Origin: an uncultured Bacilli bacterium
GTDB taxonomy: Bacteria; Bacillota_I; Bacilli_A; RFN20; CAG-826
NCBI GenBank assembly: GCA_944350425.1
Contig: CALVOX010000006.1
Coordinates: forward strand, 1-64,000
Direction of reading: 5' to 3'
Length of the DNA: 64,000 nt
How positions within the stretch are numbered: position 1 is the first letter of the stretch; every line of letters starts with the position of its first letter. Shown one piece after another: positions 40,540 through 48,804 of this stretch. The notes under the pieces were generated by a model. It ran no database searches and had not been told where the DNA came from. It worked only from the letters and a program-made list of their open reading frames with translations. Both the position numbers and the translations under genes were made by a program.

Positions 40540-40648
40540 ATTATTTCTTCTTTCTACTAATTTATTACTAATTAAATACTATGTTTCCACGCAAGTTTTC
40601 ACGAATCTTACCACGTGATAACCTAATTTTACCTTGTTTCTCATTTAT

Positions 40649-41200
40649 TTAATTTTCTTTTATATTCCTTATTTTCTTAAAATTAGAATAATATTCTAAG
40701 ATTTTGCTATCGTCGAATGGAAATACTCTTTTTTTCATCTCTTTTTCAATTTTAAAAATGTTATATCTTAGAATTTTGTTAATATCTTCTCCATAACCAT
40801 AACGTTTACGGTTAAAATCATACTCTTTTACATCAATAAGTCTAATCTTATTATTTGGATATAACTTCATATCTAAATCATAATCGACATATTTAATAAA
40901 TTTCGAATCAACAATATAAGGCGATGCAAGATTAACGTAATATGTTATTCCGTTATTTTTTAGCATAGCTATAATATTTTTCCATTCATGTTTAAAAAAG
41001 ATCATAACTGCACTTTCTTTGGTATACCATACCCTAAAATCATGCTCAATTACTTTTGTTTTATAAGAAACTAAGACTATATAATCTTCATTATCTTCGA
41101 CACAAAAAGGTGAATCCCAAATTCTATGCATTCTACCATCATGTTTATAACCTTGTACTTCTACATAAGTATTTAATAACTTCGAATTAGAACTAGGCAT
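40649..41200 (-). CDS. DUF402 protein, probable nucleoside tri/diphosphatase (Ntdp-like)
   Basis: A 183-aa protein with the DUF402 barrel. YKHDGRMHRIWDSPF near the start, WYTKESAVMIFFKHEWKNII in the middle and the acidic NLASPYIVDSKFIKYVDYDLD segment are hallmarks, the last providing metal ligands. Members in Staphylococcus hydrolyse nucleoside tri- and diphosphates; the same activity is likely but inferred. A near-perfect ribosome site (AAAGGAGGTGAT) precedes ATG 41198-41200. Confidence 0.85.
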   Translation of the reverse strand: MPSSNSKLLNTYVEVQGYKHDGRMHRIWDSPFCVEDNEDYIVLVSYKTKVIEHDFRVWYTKESAVMIFFKHEWKNIIAMLKNNGITYYVNLASPYIVDSKFIKYVDYDLDMKLYPNNKIRLIDVKEYDFNRKRYGYGEDINKILRYNIFKIEKEMKKRVFPFDDSKILEYYSNFKKIRNIKEN

Positions 41201-41224
41201 ATTAAAATCACCTCCTTTGGTCTA

Positions 41225-42352
41225 TTAATCATGAATTTTTTTTGAAGATATTGCTTTAAAAATATCTAAAACTTTTTCTAAATCTTCTTTTGACTTAATA
41301 ATACGTTTTAAATTAAATCCTTCTTTAGGATCACTAGGAACACTAATAAATGAATCTTCATAATCTATACCAATATATAAAGAAGAACCATTAATTGAAA
41401 TAATTACATCATATATTGTTTTATCGATTCTAAAACGCTTAATTAAAGAAATAATTTTTTGATCAATTACATCTTTATATTTAGGATCAGAAATATAATA
41501 AACATATTTGTCGTTATTAGTTACCTCGACTAACCCTTCTAAATCATCGACTGGAAAAGTATAATCATTTTTACCTTTAAGTTGAAATAAAACTCTAACT
41601 TCTTTAGGAACATTAATTAAAGGTAAAACAAACATTCTTCCTAAAAAGTGAGGTATTTGTCTATTTTTTTGTACTACTGAAGCAGCACAATCAAACGCAA
41701 TTAATGGATAACCTTCATAAGTTGTATTAATAACATTAATAGACTTAAATCCCTTAATATCTTTGAATATACGAGAATTGAAAAATGCTTCTTTTTTATC
41801 AGCAATAGCTTCAACTTTTAAATCTAAGAATTTAGGTTCTTCATAAATTACGCTATTAGTTTGATTAATAACAAAGGAAATATATTCGTTTCCTACTTTT
41901 TCTACCTTTTTTCTTTGTAGTCTCATAAAGACATAAGCAATAATAGCAACTACAATTGCTATACCTATAACTAGATAAGGTAACCAAGTTAAATTAGAAT
42001 CTTCATCAGTTTTGAAAAGACTAAGGAAGATTAAAGCTCCAACAATACAAACTAACATTACACCAAGCATAATGTAGTTCATCATCTTAATCTTCTTACT
42101 AGCTTTATTAAATTCTTCTTTTTTCTTATCAATTCTATCAATTAAATATGAATAACGATCATCTTTAGATAATTCTTTAGATTTTTCTTCTAAAATTTTG
42201 TCTTCCTCTTCTTCACTTATTTGAGGTTCATTATCTAAAGCTTCATTCTCTTTATTACCATCAATATTATCTTCATTAGCTTTTTCTTCTTCAAGTTTAA
42301 GAGCTAATTCTTGTTCAATTTCAGTTTGAGTTTTCTCTTTTTTAAAGCCCAT
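41225..42352 (-). CDS. Membrane protein with two central helices, DUF3137-like (375 aa)
   Basis: The N-terminal 85 residues are acidic and probably coiled or disordered. Two helices (YIMLGVMLVCIVGALIFLSL and LPYLVIGIAIVVAIIAYVFM) follow, then a soluble domain of about 225 residues (IFKDIKGFKSINVINTTYEG, YDVIISINGSSLYIGIDYED). The layout of a helical hairpin before a soluble domain recalls DUF3137 proteins. The function is unknown. It lies 24 nt upstream of the DUF402 gene. Confidence 0.65.
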   Translation of the reverse strand: MGFKKEKTQTEIEQELALKLEEEKANEDNIDGNKENEALDNEPQISEEEEDKILEEKSKELSKDDRYSYLIDRIDKKKEEFNKASKKIKMMNYIMLGVMLVCIVGALIFLSLFKTDEDSNLTWLPYLVIGIAIVVAIIAYVFMRLQRKKVEKVGNEYISFVINQTNSVIYEEPKFLDLKVEAIADKKEAFFNSRIFKDIKGFKSINVINTTYEGYPLIAFDCAASVVQKNRQIPHFLGRMFVLPLINVPKEVRVLFQLKGKNDYTFPVDDLEGLVEVTNNDKYVYYISDPKYKDVIDQKIISLIKRFRIDKTIYDVIISINGSSLYIGIDYEDSFISVPSDPKEGFNLKRIIKSKEDLEKVLDIFKAISSKKIHD

Positions 42353-42428
42353 AAAAAAATATTCCTTTCTTTAGGCTATTATTATAATAAATTGATAACA
42401 AAAAATCATTGTGTTTATAATCTAATAA

Positions 42429-42731
42429 TTAATTATCTTTAGCACAAAGCATAAATATTCCAGATATACCATATCCAAAGAAGATAGATAAAATTCCAAA
42501 CACTAATAAATCTTTTTTATTCTTAGAATTTTCTATTTGTAGATATGACGTCAAGCAAAACATAAAAGAAAGAATAGATAAGCCAAATAAAACTATAGCT
42601 AATGGGTTATAAGTAAAAATAAATCCAAACAAAGTAACCATAAAAAACAAACTAGCAATCATCGATAAAATTAAACATACCTTTGCTAGAATTAATAAAA
42701 CTTGTTTGTTAAATTTTCTTTCTTTTTCCAT
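42429..42731 (-). CDS. Small membrane protein related to the zinc-ribbon family, ribbon missing (100 aa)
   Basis: Three or four hydrophobic helices with the same layout and similar residues as the membrane part of the neighbour at 43483-43941 (here VCLILSMIASLFFMVTLFGF and IFMLCAKDN; there VLLILNLVFASISAF and ILMLTCKDK). The zinc ribbon is absent, so this looks like a paralogue that lost or never had it. It is a minus-strand gene next to another paralogue. Confidence 0.6.
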   Translation of the reverse strand: MEKERKFNKQVLLILAKVCLILSMIASLFFMVTLFGFIFTYNPLAIVLFGLSILSFMFCLTSYLQIENSKNKKDLLVFGILSIFFGYGISGIFMLCAKDN

Positions 42732-42815
42732 ATTTTTTAGTTTTATAACTAAGTTTTAGTTAATTATTTCGTTTAAAGCAATTATGAGAATTTTATAAGT
42801 TTTGGATTTAAAAAA

Positions 42816-43277
42816 TTATTTCTCTTTATGTTTTAACGAAAGCATTAAACATCCAGCAATTAAACCAAAGATATTTCCACAAATTAAATTTAGTATAATA
42901 AGGAATATTGCTATAACAATAAGATCACTACCACTTTTTGCTACACCTAATTTTTTTATCCCTAAACCATTAATAAAAAAGCCAAGCATAATAATAAATG
43001 GTAAGAAAATTAATTTAAAAGATACATACATAATGCAAAGCCCAGAAGCAGGAAAAGTTAAGAACGAGGTAGCAATACCGATATATAAGAGTATTTTTAT
43101 AGTTTTATATAGAGCACTTGTTTTATCTATACTACTTTTATCAGCAATATTATTTGGATGTATCACACTTTGGTTAACTGTAAAATCATTAACCGGACTA
43201 TCGTCTTGCATTTTTCCACAATATGGACAAAATTTTGTTCCATTATCTATTTCTTTACCACAGTACTTACAAAACAT
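42816..43277 (-). CDS. Zinc-ribbon membrane protein (153 aa)
   Basis: MFCKYCGKEIDNGTKFCPYCGK forms the two-CxxC ribbon. A linker and three or four hydrophobic helices follow, ending in GCLMLSLKHKEK. I chose ATG 43275-43277 because AAAGGTG lies upstream; the earlier in-frame GTG falls inside that ribosome site. It is divergent from its paralogue at 43483, 205 bp away. The function is unknown. Confidence 0.8.
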   Translation of the reverse strand: MFCKYCGKEIDNGTKFCPYCGKMQDDSPVNDFTVNQSVIHPNNIADKSSIDKTSALYKTIKILLYIGIATSFLTFPASGLCIMYVSFKLIFLPFIIMLGFFINGLGIKKLGVAKSGSDLIVIAIFLIILNLICGNIFGLIAGCLMLSLKHKEK

Positions 43278-43410
43278 ATTTTTCACCTTTAATAAATAAA
43301 TTTTAGCATCATTTCACAATAATTAGAACTACTCTTATAGTTATAAACTATTTTTTATATAAAAAGATTATTAGGTCAATTATTTATAGAATTCTTCATT
43401 ATTTCTTACG

Positions 43411-43454
43411 ATTGACAGTTTGTCATTGACAAAAACATATGATAAGTTCATTAT
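43411..43454 (+). promoter_or_regulatory. Promoter/operator region of the zinc-ribbon gene
   Basis: Two TTGACA hexamers (43411-43416, 43425-43430) and two short palindromes, TGACAgttTGTCA (43412-43424) and GATAAgttcaTTATC (43440-43454), precede the gene. The second -35 with a weak CATTAT 17 nt later is a possible promoter. The palindromes may bind a regulator. Confidence 0.35.
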
Positions 43455-43482
43455 CAAATTAGTTTTCTTAGGAGGTATTTTT

Positions 43483-43941
43483 ATGTTTTGTAGACATTGT
43501 GGAAAAGAGATACAAGAAGGGACAAAATTTTGTCCATATTGCGGTAAAATGCAAGAAGAAGAAACTAGTGCTACTTCAGCATCTGAACAAGTAGATGCAT
43601 CATTTATTAACTCAGTTACAATAGAAGAAAAATTAGATAGAAGTCAAGGCACTCTAACCGCAGCAAGAGTTCTTTTAATACTTAATCTCGTTTTTGCTTC
43701 TATTTCTGCATTTACATTCATTATAGCTAGTTTCTTTACTTATGGACTTGCACTTGTTTATCTTTTATTTTTACTTTTACCAATTATTTTTAACGCTATT
43801 AGTTTGCATAAAATTAAAACAGCAAATAAAGCTAGAGATTTAATGGCAATGGCTATTTGTGACATTATTTTTTCTGGAATATTAGGCATTGTTGCTGGAA
43901 TCTTAATGCTTACTTGTAAAGATAAAAAAGTACAAAATTAA
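43483..43941 (+). CDS. Zinc-ribbon membrane protein (152 aa)
   Basis: The ribbon MFCRHCGKEIQEGTKFCPYC is nearly identical to that of 42816-43277. A short linker and about four hydrophobic helices follow, ending LTCKDKK. AGGAGG lies 8 nt before ATG 43483, so the longer in-frame extension is not used. It is divergent from its paralogue. It may sense or recruit something at the membrane, but no function is known. Confidence 0.82.
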   Translation: MFCRHCGKEIQEGTKFCPYCGKMQEEETSATSASEQVDASFINSVTIEEKLDRSQGTLTAARVLLILNLVFASISAFTFIIASFFTYGLALVYLLFLLLPIIFNAISLHKIKTANKARDLMAMAICDIIFSGILGIVAGILMLTCKDKKVQN

Positions 43942-44089
43942 TAAATCTAAAATATAAAAAACTCCGATTAGAATATTGTTGTTAAGACAATAAATTTTTA
44001 TACTACATGTTAATTAATAAATATAATTTATATTTTAATATACTTTGAATTTCTAATATTTAGTAATTTTAATTTAAGAAAAAAATGTC

Positions 44090-44095
44090 TATAAT
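44090..44095 (+). promoter_or_regulatory. -10 box directly before the ZIP transporter gene
   Basis: TATAAT ends 9 nt before ATG 44105, with a weak TTTAAT 16 nt upstream. There is no ribosome site, so a leaderless transcript is likely. Confidence 0.4.
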
Positions 44096-44104
44096 TTTAA
44101 AATT

Positions 44105-44923
44105 ATGAACGTAATTACTTATTCAATTGTTATACTTTTAACTCCATTTCTAGCGACTACTCTAGGTAGCGCATTAGTTTATTTATTTAGAAAGAAAATC
44201 AGTAATAGATTAAATCAATTGTTTAATGGGTTTGCCGCAGGAGTAATGCTTGCAGCAGCTATTTTTGGTTTGATCATTCCTTCAATGGAATCTGAAGTTA
44301 CTTATATGCCACCAATTTTAGTAGCAGTTATAGGATTCTTATTAGGTATTGGTTTACTTTTGTTAATCGATAAATTAGTACCTCATATGCATGCTCAAAC
44401 TAAGTTAGAAGAAGGTGTTAAGACAGCTAAATTATCTCGAGCTAATAAGATGTTTTTAGCCGTTACTATTCATAACATTCCTGAAGGATTAAGTGTTGGG
44501 GTAGCTCTTGGTGTTGCTTTAGCTAATTTCAATGCTGATCCTAATTTAGAATTATTTACTGCTATATCAGGTGCTTTAATGATTTCTATTGGTATTGCTA
44601 TTCAAAACGTTCCAGAAGGTGCAGCTATAGCTCTACCTTTAAAAGAAACAACAAATTCTTCTCATAAAGCATTTTTATATGGCACTTTTTCAGGACTTGT
44701 TGAACCTTTATCTGCATTAATAGGAGTATTTTTAGCATATTACATTTCTTATTTAATGCCATGGGCTCTTTCTTTTGCTGGTGGATGTATGATCTATGTT
44801 ATTATTGACGATTTAATTCCAAACGCTTCAAGTAATGATGAAAATAAAAACTCACATATTGGATTACTATCTTTTGTTGTTGGTTTTGTAATAATGATGA
44901 TTCTTGAAGCTACTTTAGGATAA
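44105..44923 (+). CDS. ZIP-family divalent metal transporter
   Basis: A membrane importer for zinc or a related metal. It has eight predicted helices, with the two ZIP signature helices HNIPEGLSVGVALGVALANF and QNVPEGAAIALPLK supplying the metal-binding His, Asn and Glu. The length of 272 aa matches GufA/ZupT-like members. A His-containing loop (KLVPHMHAQTK) precedes them. A TATAAT box lies 9 nt upstream and no ribosome site is seen. A strong bidirectional terminator follows. Confidence 0.9.
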   Translation: MNVITYSIVILLTPFLATTLGSALVYLFRKKISNRLNQLFNGFAAGVMLAAAIFGLIIPSMESEVTYMPPILVAVIGFLLGIGLLLLIDKLVPHMHAQTKLEEGVKTAKLSRANKMFLAVTIHNIPEGLSVGVALGVALANFNADPNLELFTAISGALMISIGIAIQNVPEGAAIALPLKETTNSSHKAFLYGTFSGLVEPLSALIGVFLAYYISYLMPWALSFAGGCMIYVIIDDLIPNASSNDENKNSHIGLLSFVVGFVIMMILEATLG

Positions 44924-44991
44924 ATTTTAAATTATTTCTATATTGTAACAATTAAACATAGTTTGAAAATTGTTATTGAATAATGTAGTAT

Positions 44992-45020
44992 GAATATGGT
45001 ATTAAAGATATACCATATTC
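44992..45020. terminator. Hairpin after the ZIP gene
   Basis: Arms GAATATGGTAT (44992-45002) and ATACCATATTC (45010-45020) form a perfect 11-bp stem directly beside a second, longer hairpin. Confidence 0.5.
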
Positions 45021-45021
45021 C

Positions 45022-45069
45022 CAAAATTAAAAGCTGTTCTAGGATTCTCCTAAACAGCTTTTAATTTTG
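45022..45069. terminator. Bidirectional terminator between the ZIP and thiT genes
   Basis: Perfect 17-bp arms CAAAATTAAAAGCTGTT (45022-45038) and complement (45053-45069), with TAGGA/TCCTA pairing further inside. The A/T ends provide T-tracts in both directions between these convergent genes. Confidence 0.88.
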
Positions 45070-45086
45070 TTATATGAAGATAAAAA

Positions 45087-46157
45087 CTAATTCTCTTGTG
45101 TTAATAGATTAAGTTTTCTTAAATGTTTAGTTTCGTAACGTTTATTAAGTCTAGCAATAACAGGAACTAAGGCTAAACCAAGAATTAAACAAGATAATGC
45201 ACTTAATCCAACATAAGGTAAGTTATAACTTAATGCATAAGCTAAAGTTGCATCGTATAAGATGATTGAAGATAAAGAACCACCAATCATTCTAACAACA
45301 AATGACAAGATTTGACCTAAGATTAATGAAATAATTAATGCGATTTGATCATTATAAAGAAGCCCTTTTTCATTCCTTTTATCAAAGTTAATTCTCTTGA
45401 ATAAATCATAGAATAAGCCTGGAGCACTATAGAATGAGAAAGCAATTAAGTAATCAAATGGATAAGTCATAATTCCATATCCATCAAGTAAGTTAGTAAT
45501 TAAACCAAAGAAGATTGATGAAGAAATAAATCCTTTAATAAAACCAAATCTTAATCCGATTAAGATTAAAGGGAAAGCACTAACATTTACACTTCCTCCA
45601 TCTGCTCCAACACTAATTTTAATTTTATCTAAAACAATTGATAAAGCTAATAAAATAGAGATTTCAGCAATTTCTTTAGTTGTAAATGCTTTTTCTTTCT
45701 TTGTGTAATTAGAAACAATAATAATAAATAAGATTACACTAATAACTAAATAAATAATTGTAAATATTTCTTCTACTTTAAAGTCTCCACTATAAGTATA
45801 ACCAACATAAGGGGAGACGTAAGTAATAAGAATATAAGATAAAGATGCAATTAAGAAAGTAACTAAATCGACAATTGTTAAGATATTACATACTTTCTTG
45901 TTTTTATCACTTATTAATGCTGTTGGAATAAAAACAACAAGTGAAATAATTAAAAATACAAATGAAAGTATTCCAAATACATTATGATCATTAAATATTA
46001 ATTGACTTAATGTAACATTGATACTTTCTTCTTCCCCTTCAACAATGAATCCTGGAATAAACATCGAGAATATTAGAAGTAAGAACAAGAATATACCAAT
46101 ACCTAAAATATAGAACTTATTATAGGATTTTTTCTCTTCTATAACTTGATTTTCCAT
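45087..46157 (-). CDS. thiT: ThiT-like thiamine transporter S component, N-terminally extended
   Basis: The C-terminal half is an ECF S component of the ThiT/YuaJ type: EIAEISILLALSIVLDKIKI, then GGSVNVSAFPLILIGLRFG, then the loop GYGIMTYPFDYLIAF. ThiT is normally about 190 aa; here 150 or more extra residues at the N-terminus add about four helices. I chose ATG 46155-46157 because AGGGAGG lies just upstream. A TPP riboswitch and terminator in the leader support thiamine as substrate. The energising ECF genes are not in the window. The stop is TAG. Confidence 0.88.
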   Translation of the reverse strand: MENQVIEEKKSYNKFYILGIGIFLFLLLIFSMFIPGFIVEGEEESINVTLSQLIFNDHNVFGILSFVFLIISLVVFIPTALISDKNKKVCNILTIVDLVTFLIASLSYILITYVSPYVGYTYSGDFKVEEIFTIIYLVISVILFIIIVSNYTKKEKAFTTKEIAEISILLALSIVLDKIKISVGADGGSVNVSAFPLILIGLRFGFIKGFISSSIFFGLITNLLDGYGIMTYPFDYLIAFSFYSAPGLFYDLFKRINFDKRNEKGLLYNDQIALIISLILGQILSFVVRMIGGSLSSIILYDATLAYALSYNLPYVGLSALSCLILGLALVPVIARLNKRYETKHLRKLNLLTQEN

Positions 46158-46176
46158 AAAACCTCCCTTAAACAAG

Positions 46177-46202
46177 AAAAAAACCTAGAATACAATTCTA
46201 GG
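46177..46202 (-). terminator. Riboswitch-controlled terminator of thiT
   Basis: Arms CCTAGAAT and ATTCTAGG (46184-46191, 46195-46202), followed on the minus strand by seven T. It lies directly before the thiT ribosome site, about 180 nt after the aptamer. Confidence 0.85.
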
Positions 46203-46247
46203 TCAAGGGATTAAAATAGAACTTTATAAAGCAATAATTTATTTATA

Positions 46248-46352
46248 TTAGATATATTTTTTATATCCTAACCTTTTGTTTCGACTTACCCCTTTACTTC
46301 TCCTATTTCTAAGATATTTAAATAAGATAACCAAACAAACTATTAGAATCAT
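46248..46352 (-). other. Possible 34-codon leader ORF inside the thiT expression platform
   Basis: ATG 46350-46352 to TAA 46248-46250 encodes a short peptide with a hydrophobic start and basic end (MILIVCLVILFKYLRNRRSK). It fills most of the space between aptamer and terminator. The ribosome site is weak, and it may be chance. Confidence 0.2.
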
Positions 46353-46384
46353 TTATACCTATATAAATAAATTCTCTTCTCGTT

Positions 46385-46482
46385 AGTTAATCACCTACGC
46401 TAGAATTACCTAGATCAGGTTAATAGGTCAAAAGTTAAATTCCTTTTTTCTCAGCCGGATATAACTACCAGCTCCCTTTTAA
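46385..46482 (-). promoter_or_regulatory. TPP riboswitch aptamer (THI element)
   Basis: On the minus strand the conserved blocks appear in order: GGGAGCTGG, GGCTGAGA, GACCTATTAACCTGATCTAG and TAGCGTAGG. These are the P2/P3 and P4/P5 sequences that bind thiamine pyrophosphate. Bound TPP would favour the terminator at 46177-46202 and shut off thiT. Confidence 0.95.
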
Positions 46483-46490
46483 CTGGCTTT

Positions 46491-46519
46491 ATTATATATG
46501 CCCATTTTACTTCTGACAA
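46491..46519 (-). promoter_or_regulatory. Promoter of the thiT riboswitch transcript
   Basis: -35 TTGTCA (46514-46519) and -10 TATAAT (46491-46496) with a 17-nt spacer. Transcription would start just before the aptamer. Confidence 0.75.
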
Positions 46520-46593
46520 GCAAAATGCTCACTTTTTACAATTTATTTAAAATTCTATTTAATTGCTATATATTTCACAACAACAAATTACAT

Positions 46594-46734
46594 CTAGAAG
46601 TAAAGAAGTTATTTAGAAGTTTCTTAGAAGTAAATTTCTTTAATTTTTTTAAATATCTCAAAAAAATGTAATTTTTATTGATTTTTTGACTAGAAGTAGT
46701 AGAATTTATCTAGAAGTAATTTAGAAGTAAATTG
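46594..46734 (+). repeat. Six TAGAAGTAA motifs in two triplets
   Basis: Copies of TAGAAGTAA or a one- to two-base variant start at 46595, 46614, 46625, 46691, 46711 and 46722. The spacings are 19, 11, 66, 20 and 11, so a three-copy block of about 45 bp is present twice, 96-97 bp apart. The second block overlaps the likely promoter (TTGACT near 46686) and ends beside the ribosome site. This looks like an operator array for the AlbA_2 gene. Apart from this array, the thiT promoter and the riboswitch, I see nothing else in 46158-46744. Confidence 0.8.
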
Positions 46735-46744
46735 GAGGTTTTAT

Positions 46745-48187
46745 ATGAAAGAACTTGCTTTACCTAAATTTGAATCCAAGACAGTAGAGTTCAAACAATT
46801 CTTAAATGATGGAGAAAAATCTTTAACACGGTTAAAAACAGTTGATGCTTTTGCTAATACAAACGGTGGATCTTTATACGTCGGTGTTAAAGATCAAACT
46901 TATGAGCCTATTGGCTTATCTAAAGAAATTGTTGATTCCCAAGTTCAATTGTTTATCAGGGAAGTTAAAGAACATATTACTCCACTTCCTACATATAATT
47001 TTGAATACTTAGAAATACCAAACAAAACCGATTCTTTTATTATTAAAATTAACATTCTAAGAGAAAAAAATATTTTTTATTTAAAATATAATGGATTTTT
47101 TACAGTTTATCTTAGAGACGAGGGTAGAAACTATCCTGCAACTCCAGAAAAAATTGAATTTTTATTTGCCAATAAAGCCTCGATACCTTATGACTTGCAA
47201 ATTACTGATGTTAAATATGATGAAAGAGATTTTACAAAACTCCACAACAAATACAGAGAAATACATAAGATAGAATTAACCTTTAAAACACTTCTAAATA
47301 TAGGCTTTGTTAATAAGGATGGTTTTTTAGCTAGAGGAGCTTTGATTTTTAAAGACAATTATAGAGGAGAAGCTACTCTTGCAGTCTGTAATTTGTGGAA
47401 AGGAATCAATAAAGGCATTGATGATTATGAAACTAGTGGGGATTTAAACGGAAATATTTTTGATAATATCGAAAGAATCCTTAGTTTCGTTCAAGAAAAC
47501 AACAAAATTGTTGAAGTAAAACTTCCAACATCTAGACTTAGTATCCCATCATACCCGACAAGATCTGTCTTTGAAAGTGTGGTAAATGCATATGCACACA
47601 AAAACTATTATTATTCAGAATCCTTTATTCAAATTAATCTTTATTTTGATAGATTAGAAATTGTTTCTCCTGGTTCGTTATTAGATCAAGATATCGATTT
47701 AAAAAGAGAAACCAACATCTCCTCAATTCTCCCTACAAGAAGAAACCAGTTAATATGCGAAGTTTTATCTCTTTGTAACTACATGGAAAAAAGAGGCAGC
47801 GGATTTGAAAAAATTACTGAAGACTATAAAAATTATAGCGGAAGTAAAAAGCCTTACATCGATTCAGATTCAACAAGATTTATAATTACACTTCCTAATT
47901 TAAACACCGAAACAGGCGTAATTGATGAAAATACTAAGAATTTATTAGCTAAATCTAAAGATAATTCGATTCAAACAAGTAAAAAGGATGAGCAAATACT
48001 TGGATATTGTTACTATAAAGAAAGAACATTACGTGAAATTGCTTCGTTATTAAATATCGAACCATCTTCTTATTTAAGAAACGAAATTATCGGGAATTTA
48101 ATAAAGAATAACTTGTTATACCAAAACAAAAATAACAAAGCTATAACCTACTTAACAAATAAATCTTTAGCTGAACTAAAAGATTAA
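46745..48187 (+). CDS. AlbA_2/Schlafen-like putative DNA-binding protein with HATPase and winged-helix parts
   Basis: The N-terminal AlbA_2 (divergent AAA_4/SLFN) domain is marked by ESKTVEFKQFL, VDAFANTNGGSLYVGVKD and VYLRDEGRNYPATPEKIEFL. The middle has the HATPase_c_4 region (VVNAYAHKNYYYSESFIQIN, EKRGSGFEKITEDY). The C-terminus is a winged helix (YKERTLREIASLLNIEPSSY). These proteins are annotated as RecG-like or transcriptional regulators; some Schlafen-like relatives act in defence. GGAGG precedes ATG 46745. Autoregulation through the TAGAAGTAA array is likely. Confidence 0.85.
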   Translation: MKELALPKFESKTVEFKQFLNDGEKSLTRLKTVDAFANTNGGSLYVGVKDQTYEPIGLSKEIVDSQVQLFIREVKEHITPLPTYNFEYLEIPNKTDSFIIKINILREKNIFYLKYNGFFTVYLRDEGRNYPATPEKIEFLFANKASIPYDLQITDVKYDERDFTKLHNKYREIHKIELTFKTLLNIGFVNKDGFLARGALIFKDNYRGEATLAVCNLWKGINKGIDDYETSGDLNGNIFDNIERILSFVQENNKIVEVKLPTSRLSIPSYPTRSVFESVVNAYAHKNYYYSESFIQINLYFDRLEIVSPGSLLDQDIDLKRETNISSILPTRRNQLICEVLSLCNYMEKRGSGFEKITEDYKNYSGSKKPYIDSDSTRFIITLPNLNTETGVIDENTKNLLAKSKDNSIQTSKKDEQILGYCYYKERTLREIASLLNIEPSSYLRNEIIGNLIKNNLLYQNKNNKAITYLTNKSLAELKD

Positions 48188-48190
48188 AAA

Positions 48191-48682
48191 TTATTCTGCA
48201 AACATATCAGAGATTTTTTCAAAATCTTCGTTAGAAATTTTGCCTTCAACTTCTTCTTTTTTTACTAATCTAAAATGTTCATATTTAAAAGAAGGTGAAA
48301 CCATACATCCTACTAAAGTAAAGTTCTCTCCTTTACATCTAGAACCAAAAATATGTCCTTTCTTGACTAAATATTGAACTAATTTATTACCATTATTTAG
48401 TCCGATTTCAACATAATTGATTTTACATCCATTATAAACATCAATATCAACAATTAAACAATTGTCTCCGCCTTGGTAATACCAAAGTTCATCTTCTTTT
48501 AAATCATGTAAATGAGAAATATCATCTTTACCTAATAAAAATATAATTGATGAGTATAAATATTGATCACTATCTTTATATTTAATATCTCCATGGACTG
48601 TTTCTTTAAAATATCCTCCTTCAATATGAGGAATTAGCTTCAAATCTTTGATAACTTCTTCTTTTTTCATATCTTTAATCAT
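48191..48682 (-). CDS. DUF985 cupin-fold protein
   Basis: A 163-aa protein of the DUF985/cupin_5 family. LKLIPHIEGGYFKETVH opens it, LHDLKEDELWYYQGGD is the double-stranded beta-helix centre and LVGCMVSPSFKYEHF follows. Homologues resemble RmlC-like cupins and have no established reaction. The start may be ATG 48680 or the ATG four codons later. It converges on the AlbA_2 gene with 3 bp between the stops. Confidence 0.88.
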   Translation of the reverse strand: MIKDMKKEEVIKDLKLIPHIEGGYFKETVHGDIKYKDSDQYLYSSIIFLLGKDDISHLHDLKEDELWYYQGGDNCLIVDIDVYNGCKINYVEIGLNNGNKLVQYLVKKGHIFGSRCKGENFTLVGCMVSPSFKYEHFRLVKKEEVEGKISNEDFEKISDMFAE

Positions 48683-48804
48683 ATAAAAATCTGAAAAGAG
48701 ATGAAAGTTAAGAAGTTATTAAAATTAAAAGCACAAAATATTTCCACGTGGTAATATTTTTTTGATGATTGCAATTATAAACAATAATTTATTGTCACGT
48801 GAGA

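Noticed and set aside
42802-43299. A 165-codon plus-strand frame opposite the zinc-ribbon gene
   Set aside because: It mirrors the minus-strand gene, which has a recognisable ribbon and ribosome site; the plus-strand product has no motif and no ribosome site.
46745-48187. RecG helicase
   Set aside because: Automatic annotations often call AlbA_2/HATPase_c_4 proteins RecG-like, but no helicase motifs I-VI are present.
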